Origin: Xanthomonas bonasiae
GTDB taxonomy: Bacteria; Pseudomonadota; Gammaproteobacteria; Xanthomonadales; Xanthomonadaceae
Length of the DNA stretch: 64,000 nucleotides
Assembly (NCBI RefSeq): GCF_017163705.1
Contig: NZ_JAFIWB010000023.1
Location: forward strand, 33,394 to 97,393
Direction of reading: 5' to 3'
The notes under the pieces: generated by a model
Database searches by the model: none
Told to the model about the DNA's origin: nothing
The model's input: only the letters and a program-made list of their open reading frames with translations
Program-made: the position numbers and the translations under genes
In this document: in pieces, positions 19,299 to 29,074 of the stretch
Layout: every line of letters starts with the position of its first letter
Position numbering within the stretch: position 1 is the stretch's first letter

Positions 19299-19591
19299 GT
19301 GCCGCAGCCGGTGCCATCCGCGCGATCCCGGCTGGCGTTTGCAGGCCGGCACTCACGAACAGCGGCGATTCGCGCGCGCGCCATGCACATCGGTCGCAGC
19401 CGACTGCATTGCGCGCTTGGCACGGCGCCCATCGACCGTGCGATGACGCATATGGGCGGCATTTCGACCATCTTCCATGCAGCACCGCCGCTCGTGAGCC
19501 GGCCGGCCAGCGGACAGCCGGAATCGGGCCTGATCGCACATCCATCCGGATGGAGAGATATACTCGGACAATCACCTGACGCGCCGCGCCC
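19299..19591. other. Upstream region of metF
   Basis: About 290 bases without a gene. Near its end are a 14-base palindrome (19541-19554) and the AT-rich GAGATATACTC, a likely -10 region. Confidence 0.5.
19541..19554. promoter_or_regulatory. Perfect palindrome before metF
   Basis: TCCATCCGGATGGA is a perfect 14-base palindrome 37 bases upstream of the metF ATG and directly before the presumed -10 (GATATACT). The position suits a repressor; the regulator is unknown. Confidence 0.45.
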
Positions 19592-20416
19592 ATGACCGCC
19601 ATCAGTTTCGAGTTCTACCCGCCCAAGACCGACGAACAGCGTGCGCAGCTGGACCGCACCGCCGCGCGCCTGAAGACCTACGCACCGGAGTACGTGTCGT
19701 GCACCTTCGGCGCTGGCGGCTCGACGCTGAGCTACACCTCCGAGACGGTGCGCCATCTGAAGCAGCACCACGGCTTCGAGGCGGCGCCGCACCTGTCCTG
19801 CGTCGGCGGCAGCCGCGAAGAGATCCGCGAGTTGCTCAAGCTCTACCGCGCGATCGGCTGCCGGCGCCTGGTCGCGCTGCGCGGCGATCTGCCCTCGGGC
19901 ATGGGCCACCCCGGCGACCTGCGCTACGCCGCGGACCTGATCGCCTTCATCCGCGCCGAGCACGGCGACGCCTTCCATCTTGAGGTCGGTGCGTATCCGG
20001 AAACGCATCCGCAGGCCAGCGACGCGTTGAGCGACTTGCGCCACTTCAAGGCCAAGGTCGACGCCGGCGCCGACGGCGCGATCACCCAGTACTTCTACAA
20101 CGCCGACGCGTATTTCCATTTCGTCGACGCGGTGCGCAAGCTCGGCGTGCAGATCCCGATCGTGCCGGGGATCATGCCGATCTCCAATTTCAGCCAGCTG
20201 CGGCGTTTCTCCGAGCAGTGCGGCGCGGAGATCCCGCGCTGGATCGGCAAGCGCATGCAGGCCCTGGGCGACGATGCCGAGGCGATCCGAGAGTTCGGCG
20301 CCGACCTGGTCGCGGCGCTGTGCGAACGCCTGCTCGCCGGCGGCGCGCCGTCGCTGCACTTCTACACGCTCAACCTGGCCAAGCCCACCGTCGGCGTGCT
20401 GTCGCGCTTGGCGTGA
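19592..20416 (+). CDS. metF: 5,10-methylenetetrahydrofolate reductase
   Basis: Flavoenzyme that reduces methylene-THF to methyl-THF, the methyl donor for remaking methionine. 274 aa, a little shorter than E. coli (296). Visible: SFEFYPPKTDEQ with the catalytic-type Glu, VSCTFGAGGSTLSYT, the FAD/folate motif LVALRGDLPSG, DGAITQYFYNAD, and the closing HFYTLNLAKP. ATG at 19592 begins the conserved block. It stands between the amylase and a DUF4124 gene, with its own upstream palindrome. It links functionally with metK and ahcY in this window. Confidence 0.97.
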   Translation: MTAISFEFYPPKTDEQRAQLDRTAARLKTYAPEYVSCTFGAGGSTLSYTSETVRHLKQHHGFEAAPHLSCVGGSREEIRELLKLYRAIGCRRLVALRGDLPSGMGHPGDLRYAADLIAFIRAEHGDAFHLEVGAYPETHPQASDALSDLRHFKAKVDAGADGAITQYFYNADAYFHFVDAVRKLGVQIPIVPGIMPISNFSQLRRFSEQCGAEIPRWIGKRMQALGDDAEAIREFGADLVAALCERLLAGGAPSLHFYTLNLAKPTVGVLSRLA

Positions 20417-20822
20417 GCGGCGTCTGCAGCTTCGGCGGCAATCGGCGAAGCTGCAGGCATCCCGATGGTGGACAGCGTCGGGACTGAAGTCCCTCCCACA
20501 AAAGCCTTCGCAGCGCCGCGCACAATCCCCTGTAGGAGCGGCTTCAGCCGCGACAAACGGAGTGGGAAACTTGGCCGGCGTCGGAACCAACCGGTCGGGG
20601 CTGAAGCCCCTCCTACAAGACTCCCGGCGCCCGCCCGTCCGAAACCTTGTAGGAGCGGCTTCAGCCGCGACGAGCGAAGCAGTCAGACACACCATGCTCG
20701 CGAAGGATCAGGACCGATGTCCTTATCCCTCAGTTCGCACTGACACGCCTCGCCAACGCTGCCGCCTGCACCTTCACCTGGCGCAGCTTCCCACACACCA
20801 GGCCTGCGGCTAGGCTGGCGCG
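20417..20822. other. Intergenic region with four REPs
   Basis: 406 bases between metF and the DUF4124 gene. I find no gene; the REP cluster at 20477-20671 fills half of it. Confidence 0.7.
20477..20671. repeat. Cluster of four GTAG-type REPs of three stem types
   Basis: Copies at 20477-20500 (minus, GGGACT/AGTCCC stem), 20531-20554 (plus, GCGGCT/AGCCGC), 20594-20617 (minus, GGGGCT/AGCCCC) and 20648-20671 (plus, GCGGCT/AGCCGC). Orientation alternates. Stem changes are compensatory, so the palindrome is kept in every copy. Confidence 0.85.
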
Positions 20823-21461
20823 ATGCGTGCGCCCCCGTCGATCCTCTTGTTGCTGTGCCTGTGCGCCGCGCCTGCCGCCGCGCAGAAGGTGAATCGCTGC
20901 ACCGGCGCCGACGGCGCCACGGTGTTCAGCGATCGCCGTTGCGAAGACCTGGGTGCGATCGACCGTTTGCCGCCGCGCACCGCGCCCAGTGCGGCCAGCG
21001 AAGGCGCCAGCGGCCTGTACCGGCCGCAATGCGTGCGCCGGCTCAGCGAACTGGCGCAGCAGATCCGCACCGCGGTGGACGCGCGCGACGTCAATCGCCT
21101 GTCCACGCTGTATTGGTGGAACGGCGTCTCGGACGAGGCGGCGCGGCGCATCCTCGACCGCCTCGACGCGATCACCCAGCGTCCGTTGGTGGCGATCGTG
21201 CCGGTGTTGCCGGACCCATCGGCGCAGGCGGCTGACCCCGCGGCCACGCGCCCGGCGTCCGGCACGTTGGCCGCTGCCGAGCAACGCCCACCCGATGCCG
21301 CCGCCGGAACACCCCAAACATCGGCCGGCGACAACGCCGCACCGCCGCGCGCACGCGCGACCGGGTTGCGCCTGGAGCAGACCCTCGGCAGCAGCGCGAC
21401 CCCGACATCGACGGTGCTGGGCCTGCGCCGCCAGTACAACTGTTTCTGGATCAGTTTCTAG
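20823..21461 (+). CDS. Secreted DUF4124-type protein
   Basis: 212 aa with a signal peptide (residues 1 to about 20, ending APAAA). Directly after it lies a DUF4124-like motif, VNRCTGADGATVFSDRRCED, a short two-cysteine beta unit seen in many envelope proteins of gammaproteobacteria. The middle part is helical; residues about 130-185 are Ala/Pro/Thr-rich and probably disordered. A last Cys sits in YNCFWISF. No function is known. ATG at 20823 directly begins the signal peptide. It appears to be a single gene, convergent with the Nudix-ThiE gene and separated from it by a REP. Confidence 0.75.
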   Translation: MRAPPSILLLLCLCAAPAAAQKVNRCTGADGATVFSDRRCEDLGAIDRLPPRTAPSAASEGASGLYRPQCVRRLSELAQQIRTAVDARDVNRLSTLYWWNGVSDEAARRILDRLDAITQRPLVAIVPVLPDPSAQAADPAATRPASGTLAAAEQRPPDAAAGTPQTSAGDNAAPPRARATGLRLEQTLGSSATPTSTVLGLRRQYNCFWISF

Positions 21462-21543
21462 CGCGCTTTCGGCTTGGGAATTCGCAATCGGCGCGATGCT
21501 GGAGGAGTTACTTCGATCGCGGCAGGCATCCCTTGTACTGCCC

Positions 21544-21567
21544 GTCGCGACTGAAGTCGCTCCCACA
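21544..21567 (-). repeat. GTAG-type REP, GCGACT stem variant
   Basis: Minus-strand copy with the stem GCGACT-TC-AGTCGC and TGTGGGAG in place of TGTAGGAG. It ends a few bases before the stop of the Nudix-ThiE gene. Confidence 0.7.
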
Positions 21568-21575
21568 ACCCCCGC

Positions 21576-22538
21576 TCAGGCGGCGTCCACGTCCAACGGC
21601 CACAGCCCACGGATCGCGGCGATTCCCTGGCCGCCATGGCGCCGCGCTTCGGCCACCTGCGCCGGCAGCAGGCCGCCGATCGGGTACAGCGGCAGCGCCA
21701 CTTCCTCGCGCAGGCGCTCGAACGCCTCCCACCCCAGCGGCGCGGCGCCGGGATGGCTGGCGGTGGCGGCCAGCGGGCCGACCACGGCGAAATCGCAGCC
21801 GAGCCGCTGCGCCGCGTGCAGCTCTTCGACGCGATGGCAGGACGCGGCAACGCATTGCCCGGCCGGCAACGGACGCGCGTCGAACTGCGGCAACTGCTCC
21901 GCGCCGAGGTGCACGCCGACCCCCAACTCCTGCGCCAGCGCGAGATCGCGATTGACCAGCACCTGCGCGCCGCGCGCCGCGCACAGCGCCGCCGCGGCCC
22001 GCGCCAGCGGCTGCCAGTGCCCGGCCGGCAGGCTGCGCGCACGCAACTGCACGCGCTGCACGCCGCCTTGCAGCGCGCGTTCCAGCGACGCCAGCCAGCG
22101 CTCGGGATCGACCGGCTCCGGCGTCACCAGATAGCGATCGGGCTGGCGCAGCATCGCCACCACCGGCTGGTCGGCCGGCGGCATCGCGTAGCGGCTCAGC
22201 TTGTCCGGCGCCACCCAGGTCAGCGCCTGGCCCTCGCGGCCGCGGGCGGTGCCCTTCCACGACAGTACCTGGCGCATCTCCAGACGCAGCCGTTTGTCCG
22301 GATAGCGCTGCGGCACTTCCATCAGCTGCGCGCCGACCGTCGCCTCGATGCCCAGTTCCTCCTGCAGCTCGCGCACCAGGGCCTGCTCGGAGGTCTCGCC
22401 CGGTTCGCGCTTGCCGCCGGGGAACTCCCACAGGCCGGCGAGGTCGCGGCCCTCGGTACGCCGGGCCAGCAAGATACGGCCGCGGGCATCGGTGATGACC
22501 CCGGCGACGACATGGATGGATCTGAGCGGTTCGGACAT
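21576..22538 (-). CDS. Nudix hydrolase fused to a thiamine-phosphate-synthase-like domain (MutT-ThiE)
   Basis: 320 aa. Residues 1-130 form a MutT-like Nudix domain with the box GGKREPGETSEQALVRELQEE (G-x5-E-x7-REL-x-EE), which removes oxidised nucleotides such as 8-oxo-dGTP. Residues about 140-320 resemble ThiE: VQLRARSLP, VLVNRDLALA, GVHLGAEQLP and FAVVGPLAATASHPGA. This fusion is common in gammaproteobacteria, usually near secA, as here. Whether the ThiE part is active is unclear. ATG at 22538 gives the usual N-terminus (RSIHVVAGVI). Monocistronic on the minus strand. Confidence 0.9.
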   Translation of the reverse strand: MSEPLRSIHVVAGVITDARGRILLARRTEGRDLAGLWEFPGGKREPGETSEQALVRELQEELGIEATVGAQLMEVPQRYPDKRLRLEMRQVLSWKGTARGREGQALTWVAPDKLSRYAMPPADQPVVAMLRQPDRYLVTPEPVDPERWLASLERALQGGVQRVQLRARSLPAGHWQPLARAAAALCAARGAQVLVNRDLALAQELGVGVHLGAEQLPQFDARPLPAGQCVAASCHRVEELHAAQRLGCDFAVVGPLAATASHPGAAPLGWEAFERLREEVALPLYPIGGLLPAQVAEARRHGGQGIAAIRGLWPLDVDAA

Positions 22539-22769
22539 GGCGCAAGCTTGCCGTCTTCGGCGGTGCCAACGCAATGAATCCGGTTCACATCGTCGGCGAT
22601 CCGCGTATCGCGGCAGCGATCCGCACGCATTCGGCCAACGTACGGCGAGGCGACGGCCTGGACGACGCGGCAACAACGACGAAACCGACCGCATGCGGCC
22701 ATGCGAATGGATACACCCACGGACAGCTGTGCCGGCGGTACCGCCACCGCCCGGACGCCCGCTCCCCGC

Positions 22770-23153
22770 TCACCCGGGCAAGTCGTGCCCGATCCGCCAC
22801 AGCACCCCGCCCGGATCGTGCAGGGTGAAGTCGCGCATGCCCCACGGCCGATCCTCCGGCTCACCAAGGCGCGCGCCAAAGCGGCCGGCCAGATCCGCGG
22901 CACCCAGCCGCCGCCACCAGGCATCGGCATCCTCCACCCACAGGTGCAGCATCAGGTTGTGCGCCAGTGCCTGCTCGTAGGAATCCTGCAGCAGGAACGC
23001 ACAGCGCTCGCCATGGCGGAAACAGACGAGGCCGTCGCCAAGCGGCTCCGCCACGAATCCCACCTCGCGATAGAACTCCACGGACAGCGCGAAGTCCCGC
23101 GCCGGCACGAACACCTTCAATTCAAGACTGGCGGAACGCTCCACGGCATGCAT
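22770..23153 (-). CDS. VOC-superfamily protein (glyoxalase / bleomycin-resistance fold)
   Basis: 127 aa, a single VOC unit of two beta-alpha-beta-beta-beta modules. Visible: LELKVFVPARDFALSVEFYREVGF, LHLWVEDADAWWRRL, and the closing DFTLHDPGGVLWRIG, where a metal-ligand-type His and an Arg/Asp pair occur. Such proteins act as isomerases, dioxygenases or binding proteins, and the substrate cannot be told from sequence. ATG at 23153 starts nine residues before the fold. It lies between secA and the Nudix-ThiE gene on the same strand, with gaps of 278 and 231 bases, so it is likely its own unit. Confidence 0.8.
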   Translation of the reverse strand: MHAVERSASLELKVFVPARDFALSVEFYREVGFVAEPLGDGLVCFRHGERCAFLLQDSYEQALAHNLMLHLWVEDADAWWRRLGAADLAGRFGARLGEPEDRPWGMRDFTLHDPGGVLWRIGHDLPG

Positions 23154-23314
23154 CCAACGGCAATGGCGACACCCGGCACCCTACCCGCAGAACGCGCGAC
23201 ACGCCACACAGACAAGCCCCCCCGTCCGGGCCGTCCCCCAAACAAAGCGCCCCGCACAAGGCGGGGCTGCAGATACAAGGGTTTGACCAATCACCGCACC
23301 CCATCTGGAGCCGA

Positions 23315-23427
23315 GCCCCCTTTAGTGAAGGGGGCGCGCCGATAGGCGCGGGGATTTGGGGAGAGATGAGCTGGGGCCCACGTTTTGCGAAGCAAAGCGT
23401 GGGGCTGTTGCGCGATTGCGCAACAGC
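23315..23427. repeat. Three hairpins downstream of secA
   Basis: In order on the plus strand: GCCCCCTT/AAGGGGGC (23315-23335), a hairpin in ACGTTTTGCGAAGCAAAGCGT, and a perfect 10-bp stem GCTGTTGCGC-GATT-GCGCAACAGC (23404-23427) just after the secA stop. No T run follows on the secA strand. The block has the look of a decayed mobile repeat that now protects or ends the secA transcript. Confidence 0.6.
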
Positions 23428-23431
23428 GCTC

Positions 23432-26170
23432 TTAACTCAACTGCCCATGGCAATGCTTGTACTTCTTGCCGCTGCCGCACGGGCACGGATCGTTGCGGCC
23501 GACCTTGGGCGCCTCGCGGGTGACCTGCGCCACCTGCGGCGCGTTGGCGCCCAGCGCGACCTGCTCGGCTTCCTCGTCAGCGCTGTAGCCGCCGACGTCC
23601 TGGTGCTGGAACTGCGCCTGGCGCAACTGCGCCTCCATCTGCTGCCGTTCCTGCGCTTCCAGCGCCGCCACCTCTTCCTCGCTGCGGATGCGCACGCGCG
23701 CCAGCAAGGTCACCACCTCGCGCTTGGCGTGCTCGAGCATCTCCGAGAACAGTTCGAAGGCTTCCTTCTTGTATTCCTGCTTGGGCTGCTTCTGCGCGTA
23801 ACCGCGCAGGTGGATGCCCTGGCGCAGGTAGTCCATGCGCGCCAGATGCTCCTTCCAGCTCTGGTCGAGCACGGTCAGCATCACGTGCTTCTCCAGCGCG
23901 CGCATGGTCTCGCCGCCGACCGCGGTCTCCTTCTCCTGGAAGTGGCGATCGACTTCCTCGCGCACCTTCTCGGCGATGCCGGCCGCGTCCAGTTCCTCGT
24001 GACGCTTGACCAGGTCGGTCAGCGACAGCGACAGGCCCAGGTCGCTGGCCAGGGTCGCTTCCAGCCCGGCCAGGTCCCACTGCTCGTCGATCGAATTCGG
24101 CGGCACGAAGCGCGCCACCAGGTCGTAGATCACGTCGTCGCGGATGCCGTCGACGTTGTCCTTGACCGACTCGGCGTCGAGCAGTTCGTCGCGCTGCGCG
24201 TAGATCACCTTGCGCTGGTCGTTGTTGACGTCGTCGAAGTCGAGCAGGTTCTTGCGGATGTCGAAGTTGTGCGCCTCGACCTTGCGCTGCGCCTTCTCGA
24301 TCTGGCGGCTGACCATGCGGTCCTCGATGACGTCGTCTTCCTTCATGCCCATCATCCGCATCGCCTTCTGCACCCAGTCGGAGGCGAAGATGCGCATCAG
24401 GTTGTCTTCCAGCGACAGGTAGAAGCGCGAGGAACCCGGATCGCCCTGGCGGCCGGAACGGCCGCGCAGCTGGTTGTCGATACGCCGCGACTCGTGGCGC
24501 TCGGTGCCGATGATGTGCAGGCCGCCGGCGGCCTTGACCGCGTCGTGGCGCTCCTGCCAGGCCGCCTTCAGGCGCGCGCGCTCGGCGTCGCTCAGGTCCT
24601 CGCCCAGCGCGTGCAGCTCCGCTTCCAGCGAGCCGCCGAGCACGATGTCGGTACCGCGGCCGGCCATGTTGGTGGCGATGGTCACCGCGCCCGGCTGGCC
24701 GGCGTTGGCGACGATCTGCGCCTCGCGCTCGTGCTGCTTGGCGTTGAGCACCTCGTGCTTGACCCCGGCCTTGCGCAGGTGCTCGGACAGCATCTCCGAG
24801 GTCTCGATCGAGGTGGTGCCGACCAGCACCGGCTGGCCGCGCTTGGCGCAATCCTCGATGTCGGCGAGCACCGCGTTGAACTTGCCCTGGCGGTTGAGGA
24901 ACACCTGGTCCGGCCAGTCCTTGCGGATGGTCGGGCGGTTGGTCGGGATCACCACCACTTCCAGGTTGTAGATGCTCTGGAATTCGTAGGCTTCGGTGTC
25001 GGCCGTACCGGTCATGCCGGACAGCTTCTTGTACATGCGGAACAGGTTCTGGAAGGTGATGCTGGCCAGGGTCTGGTTCTCGCGCTGCACCGGCACGCCT
25101 TCCTTCGCTTCCACCGCCTGGTGCAGGCCGTCGGACCAGCGCCGGCCCGGCAGGGTGCGGCCGGTGAATTCGTCGACGATGACCACTTCGCCGTCGCGCA
25201 CGATGTAGTCCACGTCGCGCTGGTAGATCGCATGCGCGCGCAGCGCGGCGTTGAGGTGATGCACCACGCTGAGGTTCTGCGCGCCGTACAGGCGGTCCTC
25301 GTCGTTGGTCAGGATGCCGGCGGCGCGCAGCAGCTCTTCGGCGTGCTCCATGCCCGCCTCGGACAGGTGCACCTGCTTGCCCTTCTCGTCGACCCAGAAG
25401 TCGCCCTCGCCTTCCTCGGACTCCTGCTTGGTCAGCTGCGGCACGATGCGGTTGACGCGGATGTACAGCTCCGGCGAATCGTCGGCCGGGCCGGAGATGA
25501 TCAGCGGGGTGCGCGCCTCGTCGATCAGGATCGAGTCCACTTCGTCGACGATGGCGTAGTTCAGGCCGCGCTGGTAGCGGTCGGCCTTGGACAGCGCCAT
25601 GTTGTCGCGCAGGTAGTCGAAGCCGAATTCGTTGTTGGTGCCGTAGGTGATGTCGGCGGCGTAGGCGGCGTGCTTGTCGCTGTGCGGCATGCCCGGATAG
25701 ACCACGCCCACGCTCAGCCCCAGCCAGTTGTACAGCTTGCCCATCTGCGCGGCGTCGCGGCGTGCCAGGTAGTCGTTGACGGTGACCACGTGCACGCCCT
25801 TGTCTTCCAGCGCGTTGAGGTACACCGGCAGCGTCGCCACCAGGGTCTTGCCTTCGCCGGTGCGCATTTCCGCGATCTTGCCCAGGTGCAGGACCATGCC
25901 GCCGATCAGCTGCACGTCGTAGTGGCGCATGCCGAGCACGCGGCGGCTGGCCTCGCGGCACACCGCGAACGCTTCCGGCAGCACCTTGTCCAGGCTCTCG
26001 CCGCCGGCGATGCGCCCGCGCAGTTCCGGGGTCTTGGCCTGCAGCTGCGCGTCGGAGAGCTGCTCCATCTCCGGTTCCAGCGCATTGACCTTGGCGACGA
26101 TACGGTGGAGCTGACGCAGCTGGCGTTCGTTGCGACTACCGAAAACGCGAGTAAGCAGACTGTTGATCAT
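23432..26170 (-). CDS. secA: Preprotein translocase ATPase SecA
   Basis: Motor of the Sec export pathway. It drives unfolded precursors through SecYEG at the inner membrane. 912 aa, close to E. coli (901). Visible in order: Walker A MRTGEGKT (about 102-108), DEAD-type [20 protein letters not shown], the preprotein cross-linking domain, the GTTSIETSE helicase part, [24 protein letters not shown], and the C-terminal zinc knuckle [14 protein letters not shown] that binds SecB and phospholipid. ATG at 26170 matches the family N-terminus ([19 protein letters not shown]). No secM-like gene precedes it; an M23 peptidase and a hairpin terminator do. Confidence 0.98.
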   Translation of the reverse strand: MINSLLTRVFGSRNERQLRQLHRIVAKVNALEPEMEQLSDAQLQAKTPELRGRIAGGESLDKVLPEAFAVCREASRRVLGMRHYDVQLIGGMVLHLGKIAEMRTGEGKTLVATLPVYLNALEDKGVHVVTVNDYLARRDAAQMGKLYNWLGLSVGVVYPGMPHSDKHAAYAADITYGTNNEFGFDYLRDNMALSKADRYQRGLNYAIVDEVDSILIDEARTPLIISGPADDSPELYIRVNRIVPQLTKQESEEGEGDFWVDEKGKQVHLSEAGMEHAEELLRAAGILTNDEDRLYGAQNLSVVHHLNAALRAHAIYQRDVDYIVRDGEVVIVDEFTGRTLPGRRWSDGLHQAVEAKEGVPVQRENQTLASITFQNLFRMYKKLSGMTGTADTEAYEFQSIYNLEVVVIPTNRPTIRKDWPDQVFLNRQGKFNAVLADIEDCAKRGQPVLVGTTSIETSEMLSEHLRKAGVKHEVLNAKQHEREAQIVANAGQPGAVTIATNMAGRGTDIVLGGSLEAELHALGEDLSDAERARLKAAWQERHDAVKAAGGLHIIGTERHESRRIDNQLRGRSGRQGDPGSSRFYLSLEDNLMRIFASDWVQKAMRMMGMKEDDVIEDRMVSRQIEKAQRKVEAHNFDIRKNLLDFDDVNNDQRKVIYAQRDELLDAESVKDNVDGIRDDVIYDLVARFVPPNSIDEQWDLAGLEATLASDLGLSLSLTDLVKRHEELDAAGIAEKVREEVDRHFQEKETAVGGETMRALEKHVMLTVLDQSWKEHLARMDYLRQGIHLRGYAQKQPKQEYKKEAFELFSEMLEHAKREVVTLLARVRIRSEEEVAALEAQERQQMEAQLRQAQFQHQDVGGYSADEEAEQVALGANAPQVAQVTREAPKVGRNDPCPCGSGKKYKHCHGQLS

Positions 26171-26239
26171 TGAAGGAACCGGTTGGAAAGGAACGCCCAT
26201 ACGGCCCGATCCCCAGGGAATCGGCGGGCCGCAAACGAA

Positions 26240-26260
26240 ACAGGGCGCGAGGCGCCCTGT
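26240..26260 (-). terminator. Terminator between M23 peptidase and secA
   Basis: A 9-bp stem, ACAGGGCGC/GCGCCCTGT, with a 3-base loop. On the minus strand it is followed by TTCGTTTG. It separates the M23 gene from secA, so secA should have its own promoter in the 70 bases before its start. Confidence 0.7.
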
Positions 26261-26333
26261 CGTGGCAAAGCCTATTGTAGCTTGGGGCGGGCTCCGGCGA
26301 TTCAAGCGCCGGCATCGCCGCCCCAGCGCTGCG

Positions 26334-27281
26334 TCAGCCGCGGCCGCGGCGGCCCACCGGCGTGGCGCCATCGCCGAGGAACTTGGCCGGATTCATCACC
26401 ACGCCGTCCTTCCACACCTCGAAATGCACGTGCGCGCCGGTGGAACGGCCGGTGGAACCGGCCTTGGCCACTTCCTGGCCGACCCGCACCAGGTCGCCGA
26501 CCTTCACCGACAAGCGCGAATTGTGCGCGTAGCGGGTGACATACCCGTTGCCGTGATCGACCTCGACCACGTTGCCGTAGCCGCCGCGCACGCCCGAGTA
26601 GCTGACCACGCCGTCGGCCACGGCCAGCACCGGGTCGCCGACGTTGGCGTGGAAGTCGATGCCCTTGTGGTTGCCGGCGCCGCGGCCGAACGGATCGGCG
26701 CGGCCGCCGAAACCGGAGGTGATGTAGCTGTTGCGGATCGGCATCCGCGACGGCACCGCGTTCTGGTCGAGCTGGTGGTCGAACAGCAGCGATTCGAGCA
26801 CCGACAGCTGCTGGCCGGAGGTGGCGAACTGCTGCTGCAGCCCGTCCAGTTCCTTGCTCAGCTGCGGCGCCGGCATGTCCTGGCTGACCTCGTCGTCGCC
26901 GCCACCGACGCCGACCGGCTGGTCGAAGTCGAATTCGCCGTCCTGCAGCTTGCCCATGCGGGTCAGGCGTTCGCCCAGCGCGTTCAGGCGCGTGGCCTGC
27001 GCCTGCAGCTCGCCCAGTCGCGCGGCCAGCGCGTTGACCTGGGTCTGCGCGTCGCGGCGCACCTGCGCCAGCTCCGCGTCCTGCCGCTCCACCTTGGCCC
27101 GCAGCTGCGCCGAACCGACGAAGCCGGTCGCGGCGCTGACGCCGATGCCGAGTACCATGCCCACCGCCAGCACCGTGCCCAGCACGGCAAGGGGACGCCG
27201 GTCTGCGAACTCGCGCAGCCGCCACGGCAGGTCCTTTATCCCCTTTTCACGCGAATTGATTACGATCTTCTTAAACGCCAT
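26334..27281 (-). CDS. M23-family cell-wall metallopeptidase (LytM domain)
   Basis: 315 aa, one membrane helix near residues 37-58 ([20 protein letters not shown]), then a coiled coil (about 65-115: [21 protein letters not shown]), then a C-terminal LytM domain. Zinc-site motifs are intact: [16 protein letters not shown] (His, Asp) and [12 protein letters not shown] (HxH). It therefore probably cuts peptide cross-links in peptidoglycan rather than acting as an EnvC/NlpD-type activator. ATG at 27281 (MAFKKIVIN) is preferred. An ATG at 27293 would share bases with the start of the divergent DUF721 gene. The same neighbours, lpxC and secA, flank such a gene in related bacteria. Confidence 0.9.
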   Translation of the reverse strand: MAFKKIVINSREKGIKDLPWRLREFADRRPLAVLGTVLAVGMVLGIGVSAATGFVGSAQLRAKVERQDAELAQVRRDAQTQVNALAARLGELQAQATRLNALGERLTRMGKLQDGEFDFDQPVGVGGGDDEVSQDMPAPQLSKELDGLQQQFATSGQQLSVLESLLFDHQLDQNAVPSRMPIRNSYITSGFGGRADPFGRGAGNHKGIDFHANVGDPVLAVADGVVSYSGVRGGYGNVVEVDHGNGYVTRYAHNSRLSVKVGDLVRVGQEVAKAGSTGRSTGAHVHFEVWKDGVVMNPAKFLGDGATPVGRRGRG

Positions 27282-27291
27282 ATGAGTTTTC

Positions 27292-27768
27292 ATGTCTAAG
27301 CGAAAGTCCGGCGAGGGCCATACCACCGCGCCGATGCCGGCGTTGGACGCCGCATTGGCGGACAAGGTGGGCGACCCGTTGCGGCGTGCCTTGTGGCTCG
27401 ACGCGCTGGACCGACAGTTGCGCCCCCATCTGCCGCCGAACCTGGCCTCCCGGTGTCGGTTAGCCAATGTGAACGGCGAACAGCTCGTTTTTCTCGTTGA
27501 CTCTCCGGTCTGGCACGCCCGGGTAAGGCTCGCCGAGGCCGATATCCTCGCTGCGGCCCGGTCCCTCGGGCTGAAGGCCACCAGGGTGACCGTCAAGACT
27601 GCGACTGCATCCGCGCATTCCCCAATGCAACAGGCAAGAAGCAAGCCAGCACCGGTTTCCGCGGCGACGCACAAGGGATTGCGCGACGCGCTGGCGTCCT
27701 TGCAGGACGTCGATTCCACGACGCCTGAAGCAGCGACGGCCTCCGGCCGGCGCGGTCTGCGTACGTAG
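27292..27768 (+). CDS. DUF721 protein, DciA-like (putative replicative helicase loader)
   Basis: 158 aa. The core, residues about 20-105, fits DUF721: LWLDALDRQLRPHLPPNLASRCRLANVNGEQLVFLVDSPVWHARVRLAEADIL, a KH-like fold that in DciA binds DNA and the DnaB helicase. The C-terminal third (110-158) is low-complexity and Ala/Ser/Thr-rich. DciA proteins replace DnaC as helicase operator in most bacteria. The position between lpxC and secA is usual for gammaproteobacteria, but the strand is opposite to both neighbours. ATG at 27292 lies only 10 bases from the divergent M23 start, so its promoter must sit inside that gene. Family assignment is good, function by homology. Confidence 0.85.
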   Translation: MSKRKSGEGHTTAPMPALDAALADKVGDPLRRALWLDALDRQLRPHLPPNLASRCRLANVNGEQLVFLVDSPVWHARVRLAEADILAAARSLGLKATRVTVKTATASAHSPMQQARSKPAPVSAATHKGLRDALASLQDVDSTTPEAATASGRRGLRT

Positions 27769-27916
27769 ACACGCACGTCACGACCCGACGCATCCTAGCG
27801 GGCGCAGGCGTCGAGGTCGTTATCGATTCGTTAAATAGAAGTTAAGCGGGGTCAAAGGTGCGACGGATCGCCCATTCCGTGATCCCGGACCGCCCCCGGC
27901 CGCGGGGCGGAAAACT

Positions 27917-28828
27917 TTAGGCGTAAGCCACGGCCCCGTAGGCCACCGGTGCCGGCACGGCCTTGGAATCGAAGCTCACCCACTCCCACGCGGCCTGCTC
28001 GGCGAGCAGCGCGCGCACCAGCTTGTTGTTCAGCGCATGGCCGGATTTGTAGCCTTCGTAGGCACCGAGGATGGCGCCGCCGGCCAGGTACAGATCGCCG
28101 ATCGCATCGAGGATCTTGTGCCGCACGAACTCGTCGGCGTAACGCAGGCCATCGTCGTTGAGCACGCGGAACTCGTCGAGCACGATGGCGTTGTCCATCG
28201 ACCCGCCCAGGCCCAGATTGCGTTCGCGCATGTACTCCAGATCGCGCATGAACCCGAAGGTGCGCGCGCGGGAGATTTCCTTGATGTAGGCCATGGTCGA
28301 GAACTCGATTTCCTGGCGCGACTGCTTGGCCGGGATCATCGGGTGGTCGAACTGGATGGTGAAGCCCAGCTTGTAGCCGTCGTACGGCTCGAAGCGGGCG
28401 ATCTTGTCGCCGTCGCGCACTTCCACCGGACGCTTGATGCGGATGAAGCGCTTGGGCTTGCCCTGCTCGACGATGCCTGCCGACTGCAGCAGGAACACGA
28501 ACGGGCCGGACGAGCCGTCCATGATCGGCAATTCGGCCGAGGACAGCTCGACGATGGCGTTGTCCACGCCGAGGCCGGCCATCGCCGACATCAGGTGTTC
28601 CACCGTCTGGATCTTGGCGTCGCCGCGACTGAGTCCGGTGCACAGCGTGGTCTCGGTGACCAGCTCGGCATCGGCCGGCACTTCCACTGCCGGTTCCAGG
28701 TCGACGCGCCGGAACACGATGCCGTGATCGGCCGGCGCAGGACGCAGGGTCATGTACACCTTGTCGCCGCTATGCAGGCCCACGCCGGTGGCGCGGATCG
28801 TGTTCTTGAGGGTGCGTTGCTGGGTCAT
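27917..28828 (-). CDS. lpxC: UDP-3-O-acyl-N-acetylglucosamine deacetylase
   Basis: First committed step of lipid A synthesis; a zinc enzyme in the cytoplasm. 303 aa, as in E. coli (305). Zinc and catalytic motifs: TVEHLMSAM (His about 78), the MDGSSGPFV loop, and [15 protein letters not shown] (His and Asp), plus a later His in [12 protein letters not shown] at 28828 gives the standard [11 protein letters not shown] start. It follows ftsZ as in other gammaproteobacteria but is cut off from it by a strong terminator and has its own promoter, so lipid A and division genes need not be co-expressed here. Confidence 0.98.
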   Translation of the reverse strand: MTQQRTLKNTIRATGVGLHSGDKVYMTLRPAPADHGIVFRRVDLEPAVEVPADAELVTETTLCTGLSRGDAKIQTVEHLMSAMAGLGVDNAIVELSSAELPIMDGSSGPFVFLLQSAGIVEQGKPKRFIRIKRPVEVRDGDKIARFEPYDGYKLGFTIQFDHPMIPAKQSRQEIEFSTMAYIKEISRARTFGFMRDLEYMRERNLGLGGSMDNAIVLDEFRVLNDDGLRYADEFVRHKILDAIGDLYLAGGAILGAYEGYKSGHALNNKLVRALLAEQAAWEWVSFDSKAVPAPVAYGAVAYA

Positions 28829-28878
28829 GGGAGACAGTCTGGGAACGTCCGCTCAGACGGGAACTGAACGGAATTGAG

Positions 28879-28908
28879 AATATCACGCGTTTAGCCAAAT
28901 TTTAACAA
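28879..28908 (-). promoter_or_regulatory. Probable lpxC promoter
   Basis: On the minus strand, TTGTTA (28903-28908) and GATATT (28879-28884) are 18 bases apart, about 50 bases upstream of the lpxC start in an unusually AT-rich stretch. Confidence 0.6.
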
Positions 28909-28962
28909 GACGGTCACAGCGTCCTATTTGCGCAACGCTGGCGCAGGCCGGCGTCGCGGTCG

Positions 28963-28994
28963 CAAAAACCTGCCGGGTCGAAACGACCCGGCAG
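28963..28994 (-). terminator. Terminator of the ftsZ (dcw) transcript
   Basis: A perfect 11-bp stem, CTGCCGGGTCG/CGACCCGGCAG, with a 3-base loop is followed on the minus strand by GTTTTTG. It lies about 210 bases after the ftsZ stop. Confidence 0.9.
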
Positions 28995-29074
28995 CAAAGG
29001 ACACGGCGCGCCGCCCGGGCGGACAGGCCCGATCGGCGGTGTTGCGGCCGGCGCAGGGCCGGCCTGGCGAAACG

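Noticed and set aside
20477..20671. CRISPR-like spaced repeats
   Set aside because: Copies alternate in orientation and differ in stem type, and spacing is uneven. They are REP palindromes.
27282..27293. Upstream ATG (27293) as the start of the M23 peptidase
   Set aside because: No ribosome site and it would overlap the start codon of the divergent gene; MAFKK at 27281 fits better. Not fully excluded.
27890..27910. Terminator between the DciA-like gene and lpxC
   Set aside because: CCGCCCC/GGGGCGG forms a stem, but neither strand has a T run after it. Left unassigned.
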